DNA of 64,000 nt from an uncultured Alphaproteobacteria bacterium (GCA_944393175.1 CALXZH010000003.1:1-64000); one strand, 5' to 3'; positions 1 to 10,108 are shown, numbered from the stretch's first letter. Program-made: numbers and translations. The notes: generated from the letters alone by a model not told the origin.

Positions 1-2
1 TT

Positions 3-995
3 TTATATTCCAGTTTAACTAAGAAAGCTCCGTATTATACTACTCAAGGTACTATTTTTGGGGATTGGGAAGTTCCAACAATCGATTTGTTACAAATGGC
101 TTATTATAACAAAGATAAAGTGAATGAGACCATTAATCGAGTGGGAGGAATGGTATTAACAGGTAGTTATATGGCTCTTGATGGAAATTTATCTATGGTT
201 GATGGTTCCAATAGTGATTCAGGTGTTATGCTCAGAAGTGTGATTAAAATTAATTCTCCCGTAGGTAAAAGTTATCAATATACTTTGGAAAATTGTGCCG
301 GAGCAGTGGATGGTGCTATTTATCACGGAAAGTTTGAACTTTGCAGAATGGAACCTAAAGTTGGAGATTATGTAACAAATGAGCAAAAATTTGTAAGTTA
401 CAGTGGCGGAGATGTTTTTGCAAAAGTAATCGGTATAGTTTTTGATGCAGAAAATCGTTTAGCAGTCGCATTGACAGATGTAAGCACAGATGGTAGTGCG
501 GGAAGTGTTGTCATGGAATGGGCAGAAAATGCTGGTAGTATGGATGAATCAGACTGTGATGTGAATGGATTAGAAGAATGTAGATATGATTATAACACTT
601 GTGCCGTAGATGGGCAAAAAAATACAGAAGCCATACTTAATAATACTTGTCATAATGATGTCCCTGCAGCAAAAGCAACACAATCTTATCAGCCGGCTAA
701 TTGTGTAACAGAATTTTGCAAAAAAGGAAAATGGTTCTTACCCAGTATGAGAGATTTGGAAAATATTGATAATAGTATTATTTTGGATGTTGCTTTTATT
801 ACTTTGAGTTCAGTGGGAGGAAAAACTCCAATAAAAGGTAATTATAGGTGTTATTGGTCTTCTAATGAATCAACGTCTTCTGTTTTAGATGGTCTTGCAT
901 ATCAAGCTTTGCAGTGGTGTTTTCAAGAAAATAATAATTATCCTGAAAATTATAAAGATGATAAAGCATATGTCCGTCCAGTAGTCAAATTTTAG
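3..995 (+). CDS. Secreted DUF1566-like protein, 5' end missing
   Basis: The reading frame is open from the left edge to a TAG at 993-995, so the gene starts outside the window; the TTG at 87 is only the first possible internal start. The C-terminal half has the look of DUF1566/Lcl-type surface domains: a WFLPSMRDL stretch, then YWSSNES, and a closing AYVRPVVKF, which are the family's usual landmarks. It is rich in Cys, Asn and Gly, consistent with an exported disulfide-bonded protein. In other bacteria such domains occur in surface adhesins or pilin-like proteins. No catalytic motif is visible and no partner gene can be named because the upstream context is missing. Confidence 0.7.
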   Translation, partial: LYSSLTKKAPYYTTQGTIFGDWEVPTIDLLQMAYYNKDKVNETINRVGGMVLTGSYMALDGNLSMVDGSNSDSGVMLRSVIKINSPVGKSYQYTLENCAGAVDGAIYHGKFELCRMEPKVGDYVTNEQKFVSYSGGDVFAKVIGIVFDAENRLAVALTDVSTDGSAGSVVMEWAENAGSMDESDCDVNGLEECRYDYNTCAVDGQKNTEAILNNTCHNDVPAAKATQSYQPANCVTEFCKKGKWFLPSMRDLENIDNSIILDVAFITLSSVGGKTPIKGNYRCYWSSNESTSSVLDGLAYQALQWCFQENNNYPENYKDDKAYVRPVVKF

Positions 996-1037
996 TATTA
1001 AAATCAAATAAATATATTGTTTTGTTAAAGATATACT

Positions 1038-1409
1038 TTAATTTGCTACACAATCGTCTCCGTTAAAGGTGTAATCGGTGACTTCTCCATTGACTATGGT
1101 AAAGCTGGTTTTGCAATAGTAAGTTTGATTTTGGTCATCCGGAAAACCATAATCAGGTGTCTCTATGGCACTATACTGAACTTCATATCCTTGATATGGG
1201 TCTGTTTCGTCATCTATTGCGGAATTATCTATTTTGATATAAGTGACTTGTTTTTCTCCGGGGGCTATGTAAAATTCATTATTGGGCATTCCCCAGCTTT
1301 CATATAAGGTCTCTTGACTGACTCCTACCCAATTTTGTAGCTGATTTTCGTAATTTTGGCTATTGGCGCAGCCCATTAACAAGAACATACACAAAATTAA
1401 CATTCTCAT
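1038..1409 (-). CDS. Small outer-membrane-type lipoprotein
   Basis: A 123-residue protein with a short hydrophobic signal ending in the lipobox LLMGC, so Cys14 is the expected lipidated residue. The mature part holds a WVGVSQETLYESWGMP stretch, reminiscent of the helix-turn region of SmpA/OmlA-like small lipoproteins ('W.G....L...WG.P'), and a pair of later cysteines (CKTSF and GDDC) that could form a disulfide. The start is supported by a strong AAGGAG Shine-Dalgarno just upstream. It lies downstream of hflX on the same strand and could be the last gene of that cluster, 54 bases away, or have its own promoter. Function unknown; an envelope scaffold role is inference. Confidence 0.75.
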   Translation of the reverse strand: MRMLILCMFLLMGCANSQNYENQLQNWVGVSQETLYESWGMPNNEFYIAPGEKQVTYIKIDNSAIDDETDPYQGYEVQYSAIETPDYGFPDDQNQTYYCKTSFTIVNGEVTDYTFNGDDCVAN

Positions 1410-1463
1410 TGTTCCTCTCCTTCTATCAACAATGAAAGTTATGTAATATGTGTTGGTGAATTT

Positions 1464-2777
1464 TCAAGATTTTGGAGCGATTTTTGCCTGCAAGCGAGCT
1501 TGATTGGCTGCATTTATCTTGATTTTGAACAATATATTGGCTGCTTTGGTTTCTTTTTGTAATACTTCAGAATTTGCATATATCCAAGCCATCAGTTTGC
1601 CGTCGCTTGCCGGAATTTTTATTTCCATTATTTTCTCTTGGCTTGATAATATGTTATCTATCTTTTTTAAGAGTAAATCGGTTCCCTCGCCCGTTATGGC
1701 TGAAGCTGCGACTAGAGTTTTATTCCTTTGGGTTTGCAATTCAATTTTATGCTTATCTTCTGCCGTGAGCAAATCTATTTTATTGAGTACTTCAATGTAA
1801 TTTGCTTGTTGTTCAATTTCTTTGAGACCAAGATGATGTAATACATCCAGAACATCTTTTTTTTGTTCAATATTGTCAGCGCCGGATATGTCGCGTACAT
1901 GGACGATAACATCAGCAGCCAAAACTTCTTCCAATGTGGCGCGAAATGACATTATCAGTTCATGCGGTAAATCAGAAATAAAGCCGACAGTATCTGATAA
2001 AATCACTTCTTTCCCACTTGGAAGCTTAATGCGGCGCATGGTCGGGTCAAGTGTAGCAAACAGCAAATCTTTAGCAAAAACATTGGATTTTGAGAGTTTG
2101 TTAAATAAACTGGATTTACCGGCATTGGTATAGCCTACGAGTGCTACAACCGGATAAGGAACTTTTTGTCTTGCGCTCCTTTGCAATGAACGTGTTTGTT
2201 TGACTTTGCTTAGTTCTTTTTCAATTTTGATGATTTTATCATCAATGATACGACGGTCCAATTCAATTTGGGTTTCTCCGGGACCACCTAAAAAGCCTGC
2301 ACCGCCGCGTTGGCGTTCAAGGTGGGTCCAACTCCTAACCAAGCGCGAACGTTGGTAGCTTAAGTGTGCCAGTTCTACTTGGAGCTTACCTTCTTTGGTG
2401 TTGGCTCTTTCTCCGAAAATTTCAAGAATTAGTGCCGTTCGGTCAATCACCTTGATGTTTAGCGCTTTTTCCAAATTGCGTTGTTGTATGGCGCTGAGTG
2501 ATGCATCTATGATTAAAAGCTCTATGTCAAGTGATTGTAAAGTCGGAAGAAGTTTATCCAGATAGCCGTGGCCGATAAATGTCGCCGGCTTTATTTCTCT
2601 TAACTTTACAATCTCTGACAAAACTACATCAAGATTTATGGCAGATGCTAAACCGCAGGCCTCTTTTAGTCTGGCTTCAGGCGATAATCTGATACCGGAA
2701 TTGGTCAGACTTGGAAAAATAACTGCGGCTTTGGTTTGCTTGTCTTGCTGATTTTCAAGACCAAATTTATTCTTCAT
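1464..2777 (-). CDS. hflX: GTPase HflX
   Basis: HflX is a ribosome-associated GTPase that splits stalled or heat-damaged 70S ribosomes. The 437-residue protein has the N-terminal HflX domain, the signature GGPGETQIE near residues 164-172 followed by LDRR, a coiled-coil linker, then the G domain: P-loop GYTNAGKS at about 215-222, switch/G3 DTVGF, and G4 NKID. Length is normal for the family. The start overlaps the end of hfq by 11 bases, so the two are probably translationally coupled. The hfq-hflX order is widespread in proteobacteria, and the preceding trkA is the usual alphaproteobacterial neighbour. Confidence 0.96.
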   Translation of the reverse strand: MKNKFGLENQQDKQTKAAVIFPSLTNSGIRLSPEARLKEACGLASAINLDVVLSEIVKLREIKPATFIGHGYLDKLLPTLQSLDIELLIIDASLSAIQQRNLEKALNIKVIDRTALILEIFGERANTKEGKLQVELAHLSYQRSRLVRSWTHLERQRGGAGFLGGPGETQIELDRRIIDDKIIKIEKELSKVKQTRSLQRSARQKVPYPVVALVGYTNAGKSSLFNKLSKSNVFAKDLLFATLDPTMRRIKLPSGKEVILSDTVGFISDLPHELIMSFRATLEEVLAADVIVHVRDISGADNIEQKKDVLDVLHHLGLKEIEQQANYIEVLNKIDLLTAEDKHKIELQTQRNKTLVAASAITGEGTDLLLKKIDNILSSQEKIMEIKIPASDGKLMAWIYANSEVLQKETKAANILFKIKINAANQARLQAKIAPKS

Positions 2778-3000
2778 CTATTTTGATGTCTACCGGCGTG
2801 CTCGGCATAATGGTTGAAACTGCATGCTTGTATATCAGTTGTGTATGTCCATCGCGGCGGAGTAACAGTGAAAAGCTGTCAAACCAGGTGATTATTCCTT
2901 GGAGCTTAACACCATTTACCAAAAATACGGTTACCGAAATTTTGTTCTTTTTTAAGTCATTTAAAAAATCACTTTGGACATCCTGAACTTCTTGAGACAT
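2767..3000 (-). CDS. hfq: RNA chaperone Hfq
   Basis: Hfq forms a hexameric Sm-like ring that pairs small RNAs with mRNAs. The 77-residue protein shows both Sm motifs: the N-terminal [10 protein letters not shown] helix, the [13 protein letters not shown] strand region, and the Sm2 signature YKHAVSTI. The C-terminal tail is short, as in other alphaproteobacteria. A good Shine-Dalgarno (AAGGATG) precedes the ATG. Its 3' end overlaps hflX. Presence of Hfq implies sRNA-based regulation in this organism, which is relevant to the structured leaders noted elsewhere in the window. Confidence 0.97.
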   Translation of the reverse strand: MSQEVQDVQSDFLNDLKKNKISVTVFLVNGVKLQGIITWFDSFSLLLRRDGHTQLIYKHAVSTIMPSTPVDIKIDEE

Positions 3001-3090
3001 TGTATCATCCTTCTTATTAGTTGTTTATTTTTGTTTATATAAACTCATTTTTTGCATTTAGTAAAGTATCCTTTTTTTCAAGGGGATAAG

Positions 3091-4452
3091 TTAGACGGCA
3101 AATAATCTTTCGGCTTTTTTTATGCTCTTGGAGCTTACATATAAAATTAAGCTGTCGCCCGCGGACAATCGGGTGTCTGGTGTCGGATATATGATTTCAT
3201 CTTCGTGATGAAGTGCACAAATCTTACTGGCTACGGGTAGTTCAAGTTCGCTGATTTTTCGTCCCGCATGAACGCTGGTCTCATCAATGTTTATTTCCCA
3301 GACTTCACCAAAACCACGTCCCAGAGAATATGCATCGTGAATTCGGGCTTTGCGCAATTCTTGTAAAATTTCCGAAATTGTTACCGAAGAACGGTCAATT
3401 AAGATGTTATCTCCTATATTATCAATTAAATTGTCGTATGAACGAGAGTTTACCAAAGCTAATGTATTGAGAACGCCCCTCTTCTTTGATAGCATCGAAA
3501 CCAAAAGATTGTCTTTGTCACGCGGCGTGACTGCAATTGTCGCATCGGCCGTTTCTATACCCGCTTCGGTTAAAATAACGTCGCTCATCATTTCACCGTT
3601 GATGATGACCGTATTGTTGAGTTCTTCGGCTAATTTCTTCGTCCCTTGATCGTTATCGTCAACTATGGTTCGGCTGATGATGCTGTCATCTTGTTCGAGC
3701 TGTTTGCTCAAATAAAATGTGACAAGACTGCTGCCAAAGACAATGACTTTTTCGATTGCACTGCGTTCCATGCCAAAATCAATTATGGCTTGCGGGATAT
3801 CATCGTTTTTGACTATAAAATATACCGTATCTCCGAGCATAAGCATATCGCTGTCTTGCGGAATAAAACTGCGTCCGTTGCGGACTATGTTGATTATATT
3901 AATGTCTAAGTCCGGAGCTACACGGTTGAGATGGGATAACGGAGTTTGTATAAGGGGCGTTTTTTCGTCACAACGAAATGCCAATAATCTTACTTCTCCG
4001 TCCAGCAAAGATATGGCCTCTGATGCTCCCGGTACTTTTAGTAATGAAACTACCGCTTTGCTTATGGCTAATTCGGGTGATATAACCAAGTCAATCGGAA
4101 TGTTCTTATCATTAAAAAGTGTGCTCCACAAAGGGTTTAGGTAATCTTGTGAATCAATACGGGCAATTTTTTTGGGAATATTGAATAAGGCTGCCGCCGC
4201 TTCACAAGCTATCATATTTACTTCGTCACTATCAGTGGCGGCTATCAAAATATCGGTTTTGTTAGCCCCTGCTTTCTCCAATATATCCGGATGCGAGGCC
4301 TCCCCTAATACCGGTTGAATATCAAATTCTTTAGATATGGCATCCAAGGCTTTATTGTCTTTTTCTATGACAACGATGTCATTGTTTCCTTGCGTCAAAT
4401 ATCCGACAATACTTCGACCGACACTGCCGGCTCCACATACGATGATTTTCAT
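3091..4452 (-). CDS. trkA: Trk system potassium uptake regulator TrkA
   Basis: TrkA is the cytoplasmic NAD(H)-binding gating subunit of Trk/Ktr potassium channels. The 453-residue protein has two RCK_N Rossmann modules; the first begins with IIVCGAGSVGRS, the dinucleotide-binding glycine motif, and the second with KVIVFGSSLV near the middle. Each is followed by an RCK_C domain, giving the standard duplicated architecture and length. The start overlaps the stop of dusB by four bases, so it is in an operon with it. The TrkH/TrkG channel subunit is not in this window. In most alphaproteobacteria trkA is preceded by ntrX; here it directly follows dusB. Confidence 0.95.
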   Translation of the reverse strand: MKIIVCGAGSVGRSIVGYLTQGNNDIVVIEKDNKALDAISKEFDIQPVLGEASHPDILEKAGANKTDILIAATDSDEVNMIACEAAAALFNIPKKIARIDSQDYLNPLWSTLFNDKNIPIDLVISPELAISKAVVSLLKVPGASEAISLLDGEVRLLAFRCDEKTPLIQTPLSHLNRVAPDLDINIINIVRNGRSFIPQDSDMLMLGDTVYFIVKNDDIPQAIIDFGMERSAIEKVIVFGSSLVTFYLSKQLEQDDSIISRTIVDDNDQGTKKLAEELNNTVIINGEMMSDVILTEAGIETADATIAVTPRDKDNLLVSMLSKKRGVLNTLALVNSRSYDNLIDNIGDNILIDRSSVTISEILQELRKARIHDAYSLGRGFGEVWEINIDETSVHAGRKISELELPVASKICALHHEDEIIYPTPDTRLSAGDSLILYVSSKSIKKAERLFAV

Positions 4453-5429
4453 GCTTCTTCTCCCGATAATGGTTCACAAGAGGTAAAATATTTTTCTATT
4501 TCATCTCTTGCGGCTGCTAAGTCGTTTATTTTATTGTAGTTTTCGCGAAAACGCTTTGCATCTCTCAGGCCTTTGCTGTACCAGCCGGCATATTTGCGAG
4601 ATAAAGGTAAAGCCAGCTTTTCGCCATAGTACTCAATTAAGGCATCTAAGTGTTTGAATAATATGTTTTTTATCTGTTCCGGCAAAGGTGACGAGATTAA
4701 GGGCTTGTGGTTAATGTATGCATCTGTTTGCGCTATCAGCCAAGGGGCTCCTAAGGCTGCCCGTCCTATCATTACGCCGTCTACTTGGGTGTAATCAATC
4801 ATTTCTTGCGCCTTTTGCGGCGTTGTTACGTCTCCGTTTCCTACGACCGGAATCTTCACGGCTTGCTTTACGGCGGCAATTATATCCCAATCGGCCTGTC
4901 CGGAATAAAAATCACTTCTGGTGCGGCCATGAATGGTGATGTGTGAAGCTCCGCTGTTTTCACACATACTGGCAAATTCAACGGCGTTAACGTGTTGATG
5001 ATCCCAGCCCTTACGAAACTTTACACTTACAGGCAGTTTTGTGTTTTTCTTAACTATTTCAATTATTTGTGATGCTTTCTTAATGTCTTTCATTAAGGCC
5101 GAACCGGCGCCATTGTTTATGATTTTTTTTACAGGACAGCCCATATTTATGTCTATAGCGCAAGCTCCCAATTCTTCTATTAACGGGACGACCTCCCCAA
5201 AAAGCGAAGGCTCTCCTCCTACTAATTGAACTATGACCGGATAATTTTCATCTCGAACATCGGCAATCTTATAGCTTTTGGGATTTTTACGCTGGATGGC
5301 ATTAATCGCTACCATCTCAGATACTAGGGTTCCTGCTCCGAATGAGGCAACAAGCTTTCTCATCGGCTTGTCGGTGATGCCTGCCATGGGGGCTAAAAAT
5401 ATGTTGCTTTTAAAACCTAATTGTTTCAT
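4449..5429 (-). CDS. dusB: tRNA-dihydrouridine synthase DusB (NifR3)
   Basis: Dus enzymes are FMN-dependent reductases that turn uridine into dihydrouridine in tRNA D-loops. The 326-residue protein has the TIM-barrel start LAPMAGITD at about residues 12-20, the catalytic Cys98 in NMGCPVKK, the VSVKFRKGW segment, a THIHGRTR-like phosphate-binding strand (ITIHGRTR), and GNGDV near 200. Length fits the DusB/NifR3 group. It overlaps trkA by four bases downstream and the 192-residue orphan by four bases upstream, so the three are co-translated. In related bacteria this gene heads the nifR3-ntrBC operon, but no ntr gene is present here. Confidence 0.95.
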   Translation of the reverse strand: MKQLGFKSNIFLAPMAGITDKPMRKLVASFGAGTLVSEMVAINAIQRKNPKSYKIADVRDENYPVIVQLVGGEPSLFGEVVPLIEELGACAIDINMGCPVKKIINNGAGSALMKDIKKASQIIEIVKKNTKLPVSVKFRKGWDHQHVNAVEFASMCENSGASHITIHGRTRSDFYSGQADWDIIAAVKQAVKIPVVGNGDVTTPQKAQEMIDYTQVDGVMIGRAALGAPWLIAQTDAYINHKPLISSPLPEQIKNILFKHLDALIEYYGEKLALPLSRKYAGWYSKGLRDAKRFRENYNKINDLAAARDEIEKYFTSCEPLSGEEA

Positions 5430-6004
5430 ATCTGATAATCAAATTTTTGGTTATATTTATGCATTAATTCTATGGTCGGTTCGTGGCTTTGATTCAATTC
5501 TGAGGCTTGCAGGTAAGCGTCTGCGGCATATTGAGACGGATTTTGGGACATTATTGTACCTTGGAAGATAAGTGATACATCGGGCGGATTGAAGACATAA
5601 CTTTGGCGATAAATGGCCGTAACTTTGGCATAATCCGAGGCGGAGAAAATTTGTCCTAGTTCTTCACTAAAACTTAAGCCGATAAGCTCTTCATCTTTTG
5701 AGATTTGTGAGGTGTTTTCTTGTTCCTCTTTGCCCGATTGGATGGTGCCTTGCTTCTGCTTTGTCAGCTCCTTGGCTTGTTCGGACACAATTTTGTGCAG
5801 GGAATAAACCGAATTGGGACTCAGATAACTGACTGCATAGTCATTGAGTGCAAAAGCTTGTGCTCTTTCCGTCTGGGGAGATGAATCTTGATTGATAGTG
5901 CCTTCTTCCGGAAGACGTACAGATTGCGCTTTGATGTTTTTTACCGATTGCGCAATTTGTTCGGTCAGACCGTTGAGAGCACTACCTACTCCGTTTATTG
6001 ACAT
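5426..6004 (-). CDS. Orphan, 192 residues, in the dusB operon
   Basis: I do not recognise this protein. It is hydrophilic, has no signal peptide or membrane segment, and is rich in Gln, Ser and Glu in the middle (about residues 75-105), which looks like a flexible linker. A more structured C-terminal half contains the SVYSLHKIV helix and an LSFSEELGQIFSASDYAKV segment. The stop overlaps the dusB start by four bases and the upstream coiled-coil gene ends 10 bases before its start, so it belongs to one transcription unit. Because it sits directly after the coiled-coil membrane protein, a shared function with that protein is possible but is inference only. Confidence 0.75.
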   Translation of the reverse strand: MSINGVGSALNGLTEQIAQSVKNIKAQSVRLPEEGTINQDSSPQTERAQAFALNDYAVSYLSPNSVYSLHKIVSEQAKELTKQKQGTIQSGKEEQENTSQISKDEELIGLSFSEELGQIFSASDYAKVTAIYRQSYVFNPPDVSLIFQGTIMSQNPSQYAADAYLQASELNQSHEPTIELMHKYNQKFDYQI

Positions 6005-6014
6005 CTGTCAGCCC

Positions 6015-9000
6015 TTAATTTAGTTTATCCAATGCTTTTGCTAATATGTAGTATAGCTTGCCAACGTCAGCTCCAGATATTACTGAGAGTAAAATACCTG
6101 AGCGTTCATTGTTGCGTGCTTTGGTAATCAAAGATTCAAAATCTGTTAAATATTTTGTAACCAGACCGCGAAATTCTAAGTTTTCTTCAAATTCTTTGCG
6201 AATTGCCAGAATTTGATTTTTGGTCATGGCTTTGGCAAGATAACGAATAAATGCCGAGGTATCTCCGTTGTAATATTTTTTCCAGATTTCTTCTTCGGCT
6301 GTCGGATTGAAAATGCGATTTATATCAACAGAAATCGTTTCCATCTTTTCTAAAATTACCGAAGCGTCTGTTAAGAAGGTATCGGTTTTCATACCAAGAT
6401 AGCGTTTTTCAAGTTCTTTGATTTCTTTTTGGGCTTTATCGGAGGTTTCGCTTAGTACTTTCATTTGCTTGGTATAAAGTTCACTAAACGCTGCGGTGCT
6501 TTGTAACGCTTCTGTGCCGCGACGATTAAACTCTGTTGCATTCTTATCCAAAGCATTCATCACCTCGCCTACTTTGTGTAAGGTATCATCCGTGGCGGCT
6601 ATCAAAACACCTGATTGTTTTAAGAAGACTTCGCCTGAAGAACGAATTTCATTGGAAATGCGCTCGGCGTTGGCGGAGATTTCACCAATCGTGGCTCTTA
6701 ATTTATCGCCTGAATTTTCAAAATGCTTGGCGCTCATTGAGGTTGCTTCTTCTAACTGTAGGCTTAAAGTTTTTAAATTCTCGCCTAAGCCTTTGACCTT
6801 GTCATAGGCATTGTTGGCGCGCTTCGAGAGCTGCATCGAGGTATCGTTTAAGACAACATTGAAGGCGTCTACCAATTGTTTGGTATCTTCCGAAATCTTT
6901 ATCATCTTGTCGCTTTGTTGATTTATCAAACCGCTGATTTCAACAACTCCCGTACTCGCTTCGGCAGTTATGGTGTTAAAGCCGGCTATGTATTTTTCAT
7001 AGTCCTTCATTACAGAACCAATCTTTTCTTGTGATTTTGAAATAACGGCGCTAAAGTCATCGGAAGTTTGGTCTAATGCAAGATGTGCCTGTTCTATGTT
7101 TTTAATGGATTGTTTAGAGGATTTTGATACATCCTCGCTTGTTTTAATCAATCTATCACCCAAAATATCAACTTCATAGGCGATTTTCTCGGCATTTTCA
7201 AATACTTTATCGGTGCTGTCTTTGAAGCGTGCGTTTATTTCATTCATCTTTTGAGCGACGCTATCGGCGGCATCCGATAAATATTTATATTGTTGTGCAA
7301 GGGACGCTTCACCTAAACGCGTTTGAGTAGACACCACATTGACAACGTCGGTTAAGCTCTCTTGCTGGTGGGAGAAAGTTTCTTGAATGCTGTCTGCTTG
7401 CGTGCGGACTTTAAGCAAAGCTTCATCCATTTTTTTGATATGACCATCCATGAGGGCCGAAATCGATTTACTTTCATCGGCAAAGTTGGTGTTGGCATCT
7501 TTTAATTTTCCGCAATTATTCAAAATGTTTTCAGAGGCTTGGGTGGCTTCTTCGCGGACATCTTTGACAATGCCTTCAAAACGATTGACGTTGTCTCTGA
7601 ATTCTTGATAAACAACGTTTAATTTGTCTGCCATTTGTTTGATAATTTGCTCAACTTCTTGGTTTTGTTTGGTTATGGCATCATTAATTTCGCCTAGTCT
7701 ATCCATCGATTGGGTCGAACTTGCGACTACCGTCTCGGCGCGCTTGTTTACATCTTCTTCCAACATTGCCATACGTGCAAATACTCGGTCGGCGCTTTGT
7801 TCTATGGTGGCAACTTGTTTTTTCAACGAACTGCCGATATTGGTGGTATTTTCAGCTATGCGATCACAAATATCAAAAAATTCATTTTCTTGATGCTTGA
7901 ACAGCAGATTGATGGTTTCTGCTTTTTCATCTAAGGTTTGTACAACATCCGTTACACTCTTGACGGCCGTATCGGCGACGCTGTTGAGAATTCCGCTTTG
8001 CTCTTCAAAGGCCGAAACCATTTGTGAGTGCGCTTGATTTGATTTTTCAATCGTAGCATCAATTCGTTGGGCATGAGTGTCAAGTGTCTTGGATATATCT
8101 TGTGCCCTAGTGCTAATCGTTTGTGAAAGAGCATCTAATTTTTCGTGCTGATTATTTAAGATGTCTTCCAGTTCAATAGCTTTATTCAGGGTATTACTGG
8201 TTGAAGATTCAAACGTTTGTGATTGTTCTTGCAATTTATCATTAATTGTATTGGTCCGTTTGACCACATCTTCCGATGTTTTTAAGATAATATCCATTTG
8301 CTCTTTGAGGCGTTTAACGGAGGCTGATGCTTCGCCATCAATAATATTTGAGGCTTTGATTAATTCATCAATCTGACGCTTGAGTTCGCCTTTGGTTTCT
8401 TCAATTTTAGCAACCGAACCATTAATGTGGCGTTGTTGTTGCGATAATGCCGTTTCGGATATTTTGCTTTGGGTCACAACAATTGATGATGCTTCGGATA
8501 AGCTTTCGGTTTGTTTTTTCATCATATCGCCAACCTCTCCAAATTGAAGTAAGGCCAAATCGGTTTGGTTGCGGATGTTGTCTGATTGTTCTGCCAAACT
8601 TGCTCCTAAAGTTTTTAGTGAAGATTGCAAGTCTGTAGAGATTTGTTGTAATTTTGTTTGTTTGTTGTCAATTTCAGCATAAACGGAATCTGTTTTGCTG
8701 ATTGTTTCTGTGCTTAAATTGTTCAAAACTTGAACTTTTTGGCTTAAACCGTCGATTACATTTTGGAGCTTTTCGGCGACGCCGTCGGTGGCTTGTGAGA
8801 GTTCAGATACTTCTGCTCTAATGTTGTCTTCTACAGATTGCATGCTCGCCGAAATTGTGTCAGAGACATTGTTTAACTCTCTTACTTGGACGCCGATTGT
8901 TTCTTCAATGCAACTTGCTCGCGCTATTACATTGTCAACTTCCATACCGACATTTTCGCTGAAGTTATTGAATTTTTCGGAAATTGTAGAAGCGGTCTCT

Positions 9001-10010
9001 TCTAATTTGTTTAAGTGATTTAATACGGTTTGGCTTTGTAAATTCAAAACATTGTCTATTTGCGATGCTCCGTTTTCAAGCCCCTTATAGATGTTTTGGC
9101 AATTTTCAAGTGCTTGGGAGGATATTTGTTCTAATTTTTCGCCTTGATTGGTAACCATTGCTCCAATCAATTCCATATCTTTGCTTAATTTGTTGCTGCT
9201 GGTGACAACAATTTCGTTGGTCCTTAATATTTTGGCATTATTTTCATCAAAAATATTTTGCAATAAAGTTGATGCATCCTTGACGTTCTTTATTACCGGA
9301 AGCAGGTTGCTTAATAAATTTTCGGCATTTTGCTGTATTTCTCCGGTGACCTCGGCAAATGCATCCGTCTTCTTTTGAAATTCGCTTGTAGCGGCTTGGG
9401 TTTTATCATTTATATAGTCAAAGCTGGTCATTAAGGTTTTAACGCCGGCTGTTAGTTCTCCCATCGTTTTGCTGGAATAATTATCTAAAATGCTGACTAA
9501 TTTGGCAAAATCAGTTACGTGGGCGCCGAGTTCTTCTTTGATGCGTGCGGTTTGAACGGTAGCTTCTTTGGTGGCTTGTTGCAACTCTAATGTTTGAGCG
9601 CGCAAAGCATCCGTCATGGCTTTGGCGGTTTCTGCTCCGCCGTCTTCGGGGTATACCAGCTGATTAAGGTAAGCTCTTAAAAAGCGAGCTTCATTTTTGA
9701 AGTTGGTGCCGCGGTCAATGTAGGCCATAACAACCCAAATAATTGCCAGAGGCAAGGTAACACCGGCCAGAAATGCGCCGAATTCATCAGGCATCATTAA
9801 AAACAGATTGGACCAGCCAAAAAACTGACTAATGTAAATAATAACGATGCCAAACCAGATAACACTGACCCACACCATTAAACGATGAAGATTGTTGGCA
9901 AACCAGCTCGGTGTTTCATTTTCGTCCATGTAATTAATTTTGCTGTCGTCGGACATAAAATTAGGCAAAGCACTGTTGCTCTTGGTCTGATTAGCGTTTG
10001 GTTCTGACAT
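6015..10010 (-). CDS. Giant membrane-anchored coiled-coil protein
   Basis: This 1331-residue protein has a hydrophilic N-terminus, two hydrophobic segments at about residues 45-62 and 77-97, and then more than a thousand residues of heptad-like, Gln/Ser/Asp-rich coiled coil with no Cys-rich or catalytic motif. A compact C-terminal region (about 1215-1331, starting near EEIWKKYYNGDTSAFI and ending YILAKALDKLN) looks globular. There is no HAMP or MCP signalling hairpin, so it is probably not a chemoreceptor. The layout, two N-terminal membrane helices plus a long cytoplasmic coiled coil, resembles alphaproteobacterial polarity landmarks such as TipN, but sequence identity cannot be judged here. 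A structural or chromosome-organising role is equally possible. Confidence 0.85.
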   Translation of the reverse strand: MSEPNANQTKSNSALPNFMSDDSKINYMDENETPSWFANNLHRLMVWVSVIWFGIVIIYISQFFGWSNLFLMMPDEFGAFLAGVTLPLAIIWVVMAYIDRGTNFKNEARFLRAYLNQLVYPEDGGAETAKAMTDALRAQTLELQQATKEATVQTARIKEELGAHVTDFAKLVSILDNYSSKTMGELTAGVKTLMTSFDYINDKTQAATSEFQKKTDAFAEVTGEIQQNAENLLSNLLPVIKNVKDASTLLQNIFDENNAKILRTNEIVVTSSNKLSKDMELIGAMVTNQGEKLEQISSQALENCQNIYKGLENGASQIDNVLNLQSQTVLNHLNKLEETASTISEKFNNFSENVGMEVDNVIARASCIEETIGVQVRELNNVSDTISASMQSVEDNIRAEVSELSQATDGVAEKLQNVIDGLSQKVQVLNNLSTETISKTDSVYAEIDNKQTKLQQISTDLQSSLKTLGASLAEQSDNIRNQTDLALLQFGEVGDMMKKQTESLSEASSIVVTQSKISETALSQQQRHINGSVAKIEETKGELKRQIDELIKASNIIDGEASASVKRLKEQMDIILKTSEDVVKRTNTINDKLQEQSQTFESSTSNTLNKAIELEDILNNQHEKLDALSQTISTRAQDISKTLDTHAQRIDATIEKSNQAHSQMVSAFEEQSGILNSVADTAVKSVTDVVQTLDEKAETINLLFKHQENEFFDICDRIAENTTNIGSSLKKQVATIEQSADRVFARMAMLEEDVNKRAETVVASSTQSMDRLGEINDAITKQNQEVEQIIKQMADKLNVVYQEFRDNVNRFEGIVKDVREEATQASENILNNCGKLKDANTNFADESKSISALMDGHIKKMDEALLKVRTQADSIQETFSHQQESLTDVVNVVSTQTRLGEASLAQQYKYLSDAADSVAQKMNEINARFKDSTDKVFENAEKIAYEVDILGDRLIKTSEDVSKSSKQSIKNIEQAHLALDQTSDDFSAVISKSQEKIGSVMKDYEKYIAGFNTITAEASTGVVEISGLINQQSDKMIKISEDTKQLVDAFNVVLNDTSMQLSKRANNAYDKVKGLGENLKTLSLQLEEATSMSAKHFENSGDKLRATIGEISANAERISNEIRSSGEVFLKQSGVLIAATDDTLHKVGEVMNALDKNATEFNRRGTEALQSTAAFSELYTKQMKVLSETSDKAQKEIKELEKRYLGMKTDTFLTDASVILEKMETISVDINRIFNPTAEEEIWKKYYNGDTSAFIRYLAKAMTKNQILAIRKEFEENLEFRGLVTKYLTDFESLITKARNNERSGILLSVISGADVGKLYYILAKALDKLN

Positions 10011-10108
10011 TTCGGCATTCCCCGGGTGAATCTTAATAAAAGTTTATAAACAGGGGCAATTATACCAATTTTTTTTTATTTGGAAACACTAAAGAGTGAC
10101 TTAATCAC

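Noticed and set aside
6015-10010. Chemoreceptor (MCP) identity for the coiled-coil protein
   Set aside because: No HAMP domain and no conserved signalling tip; the coiled coil is simply long.
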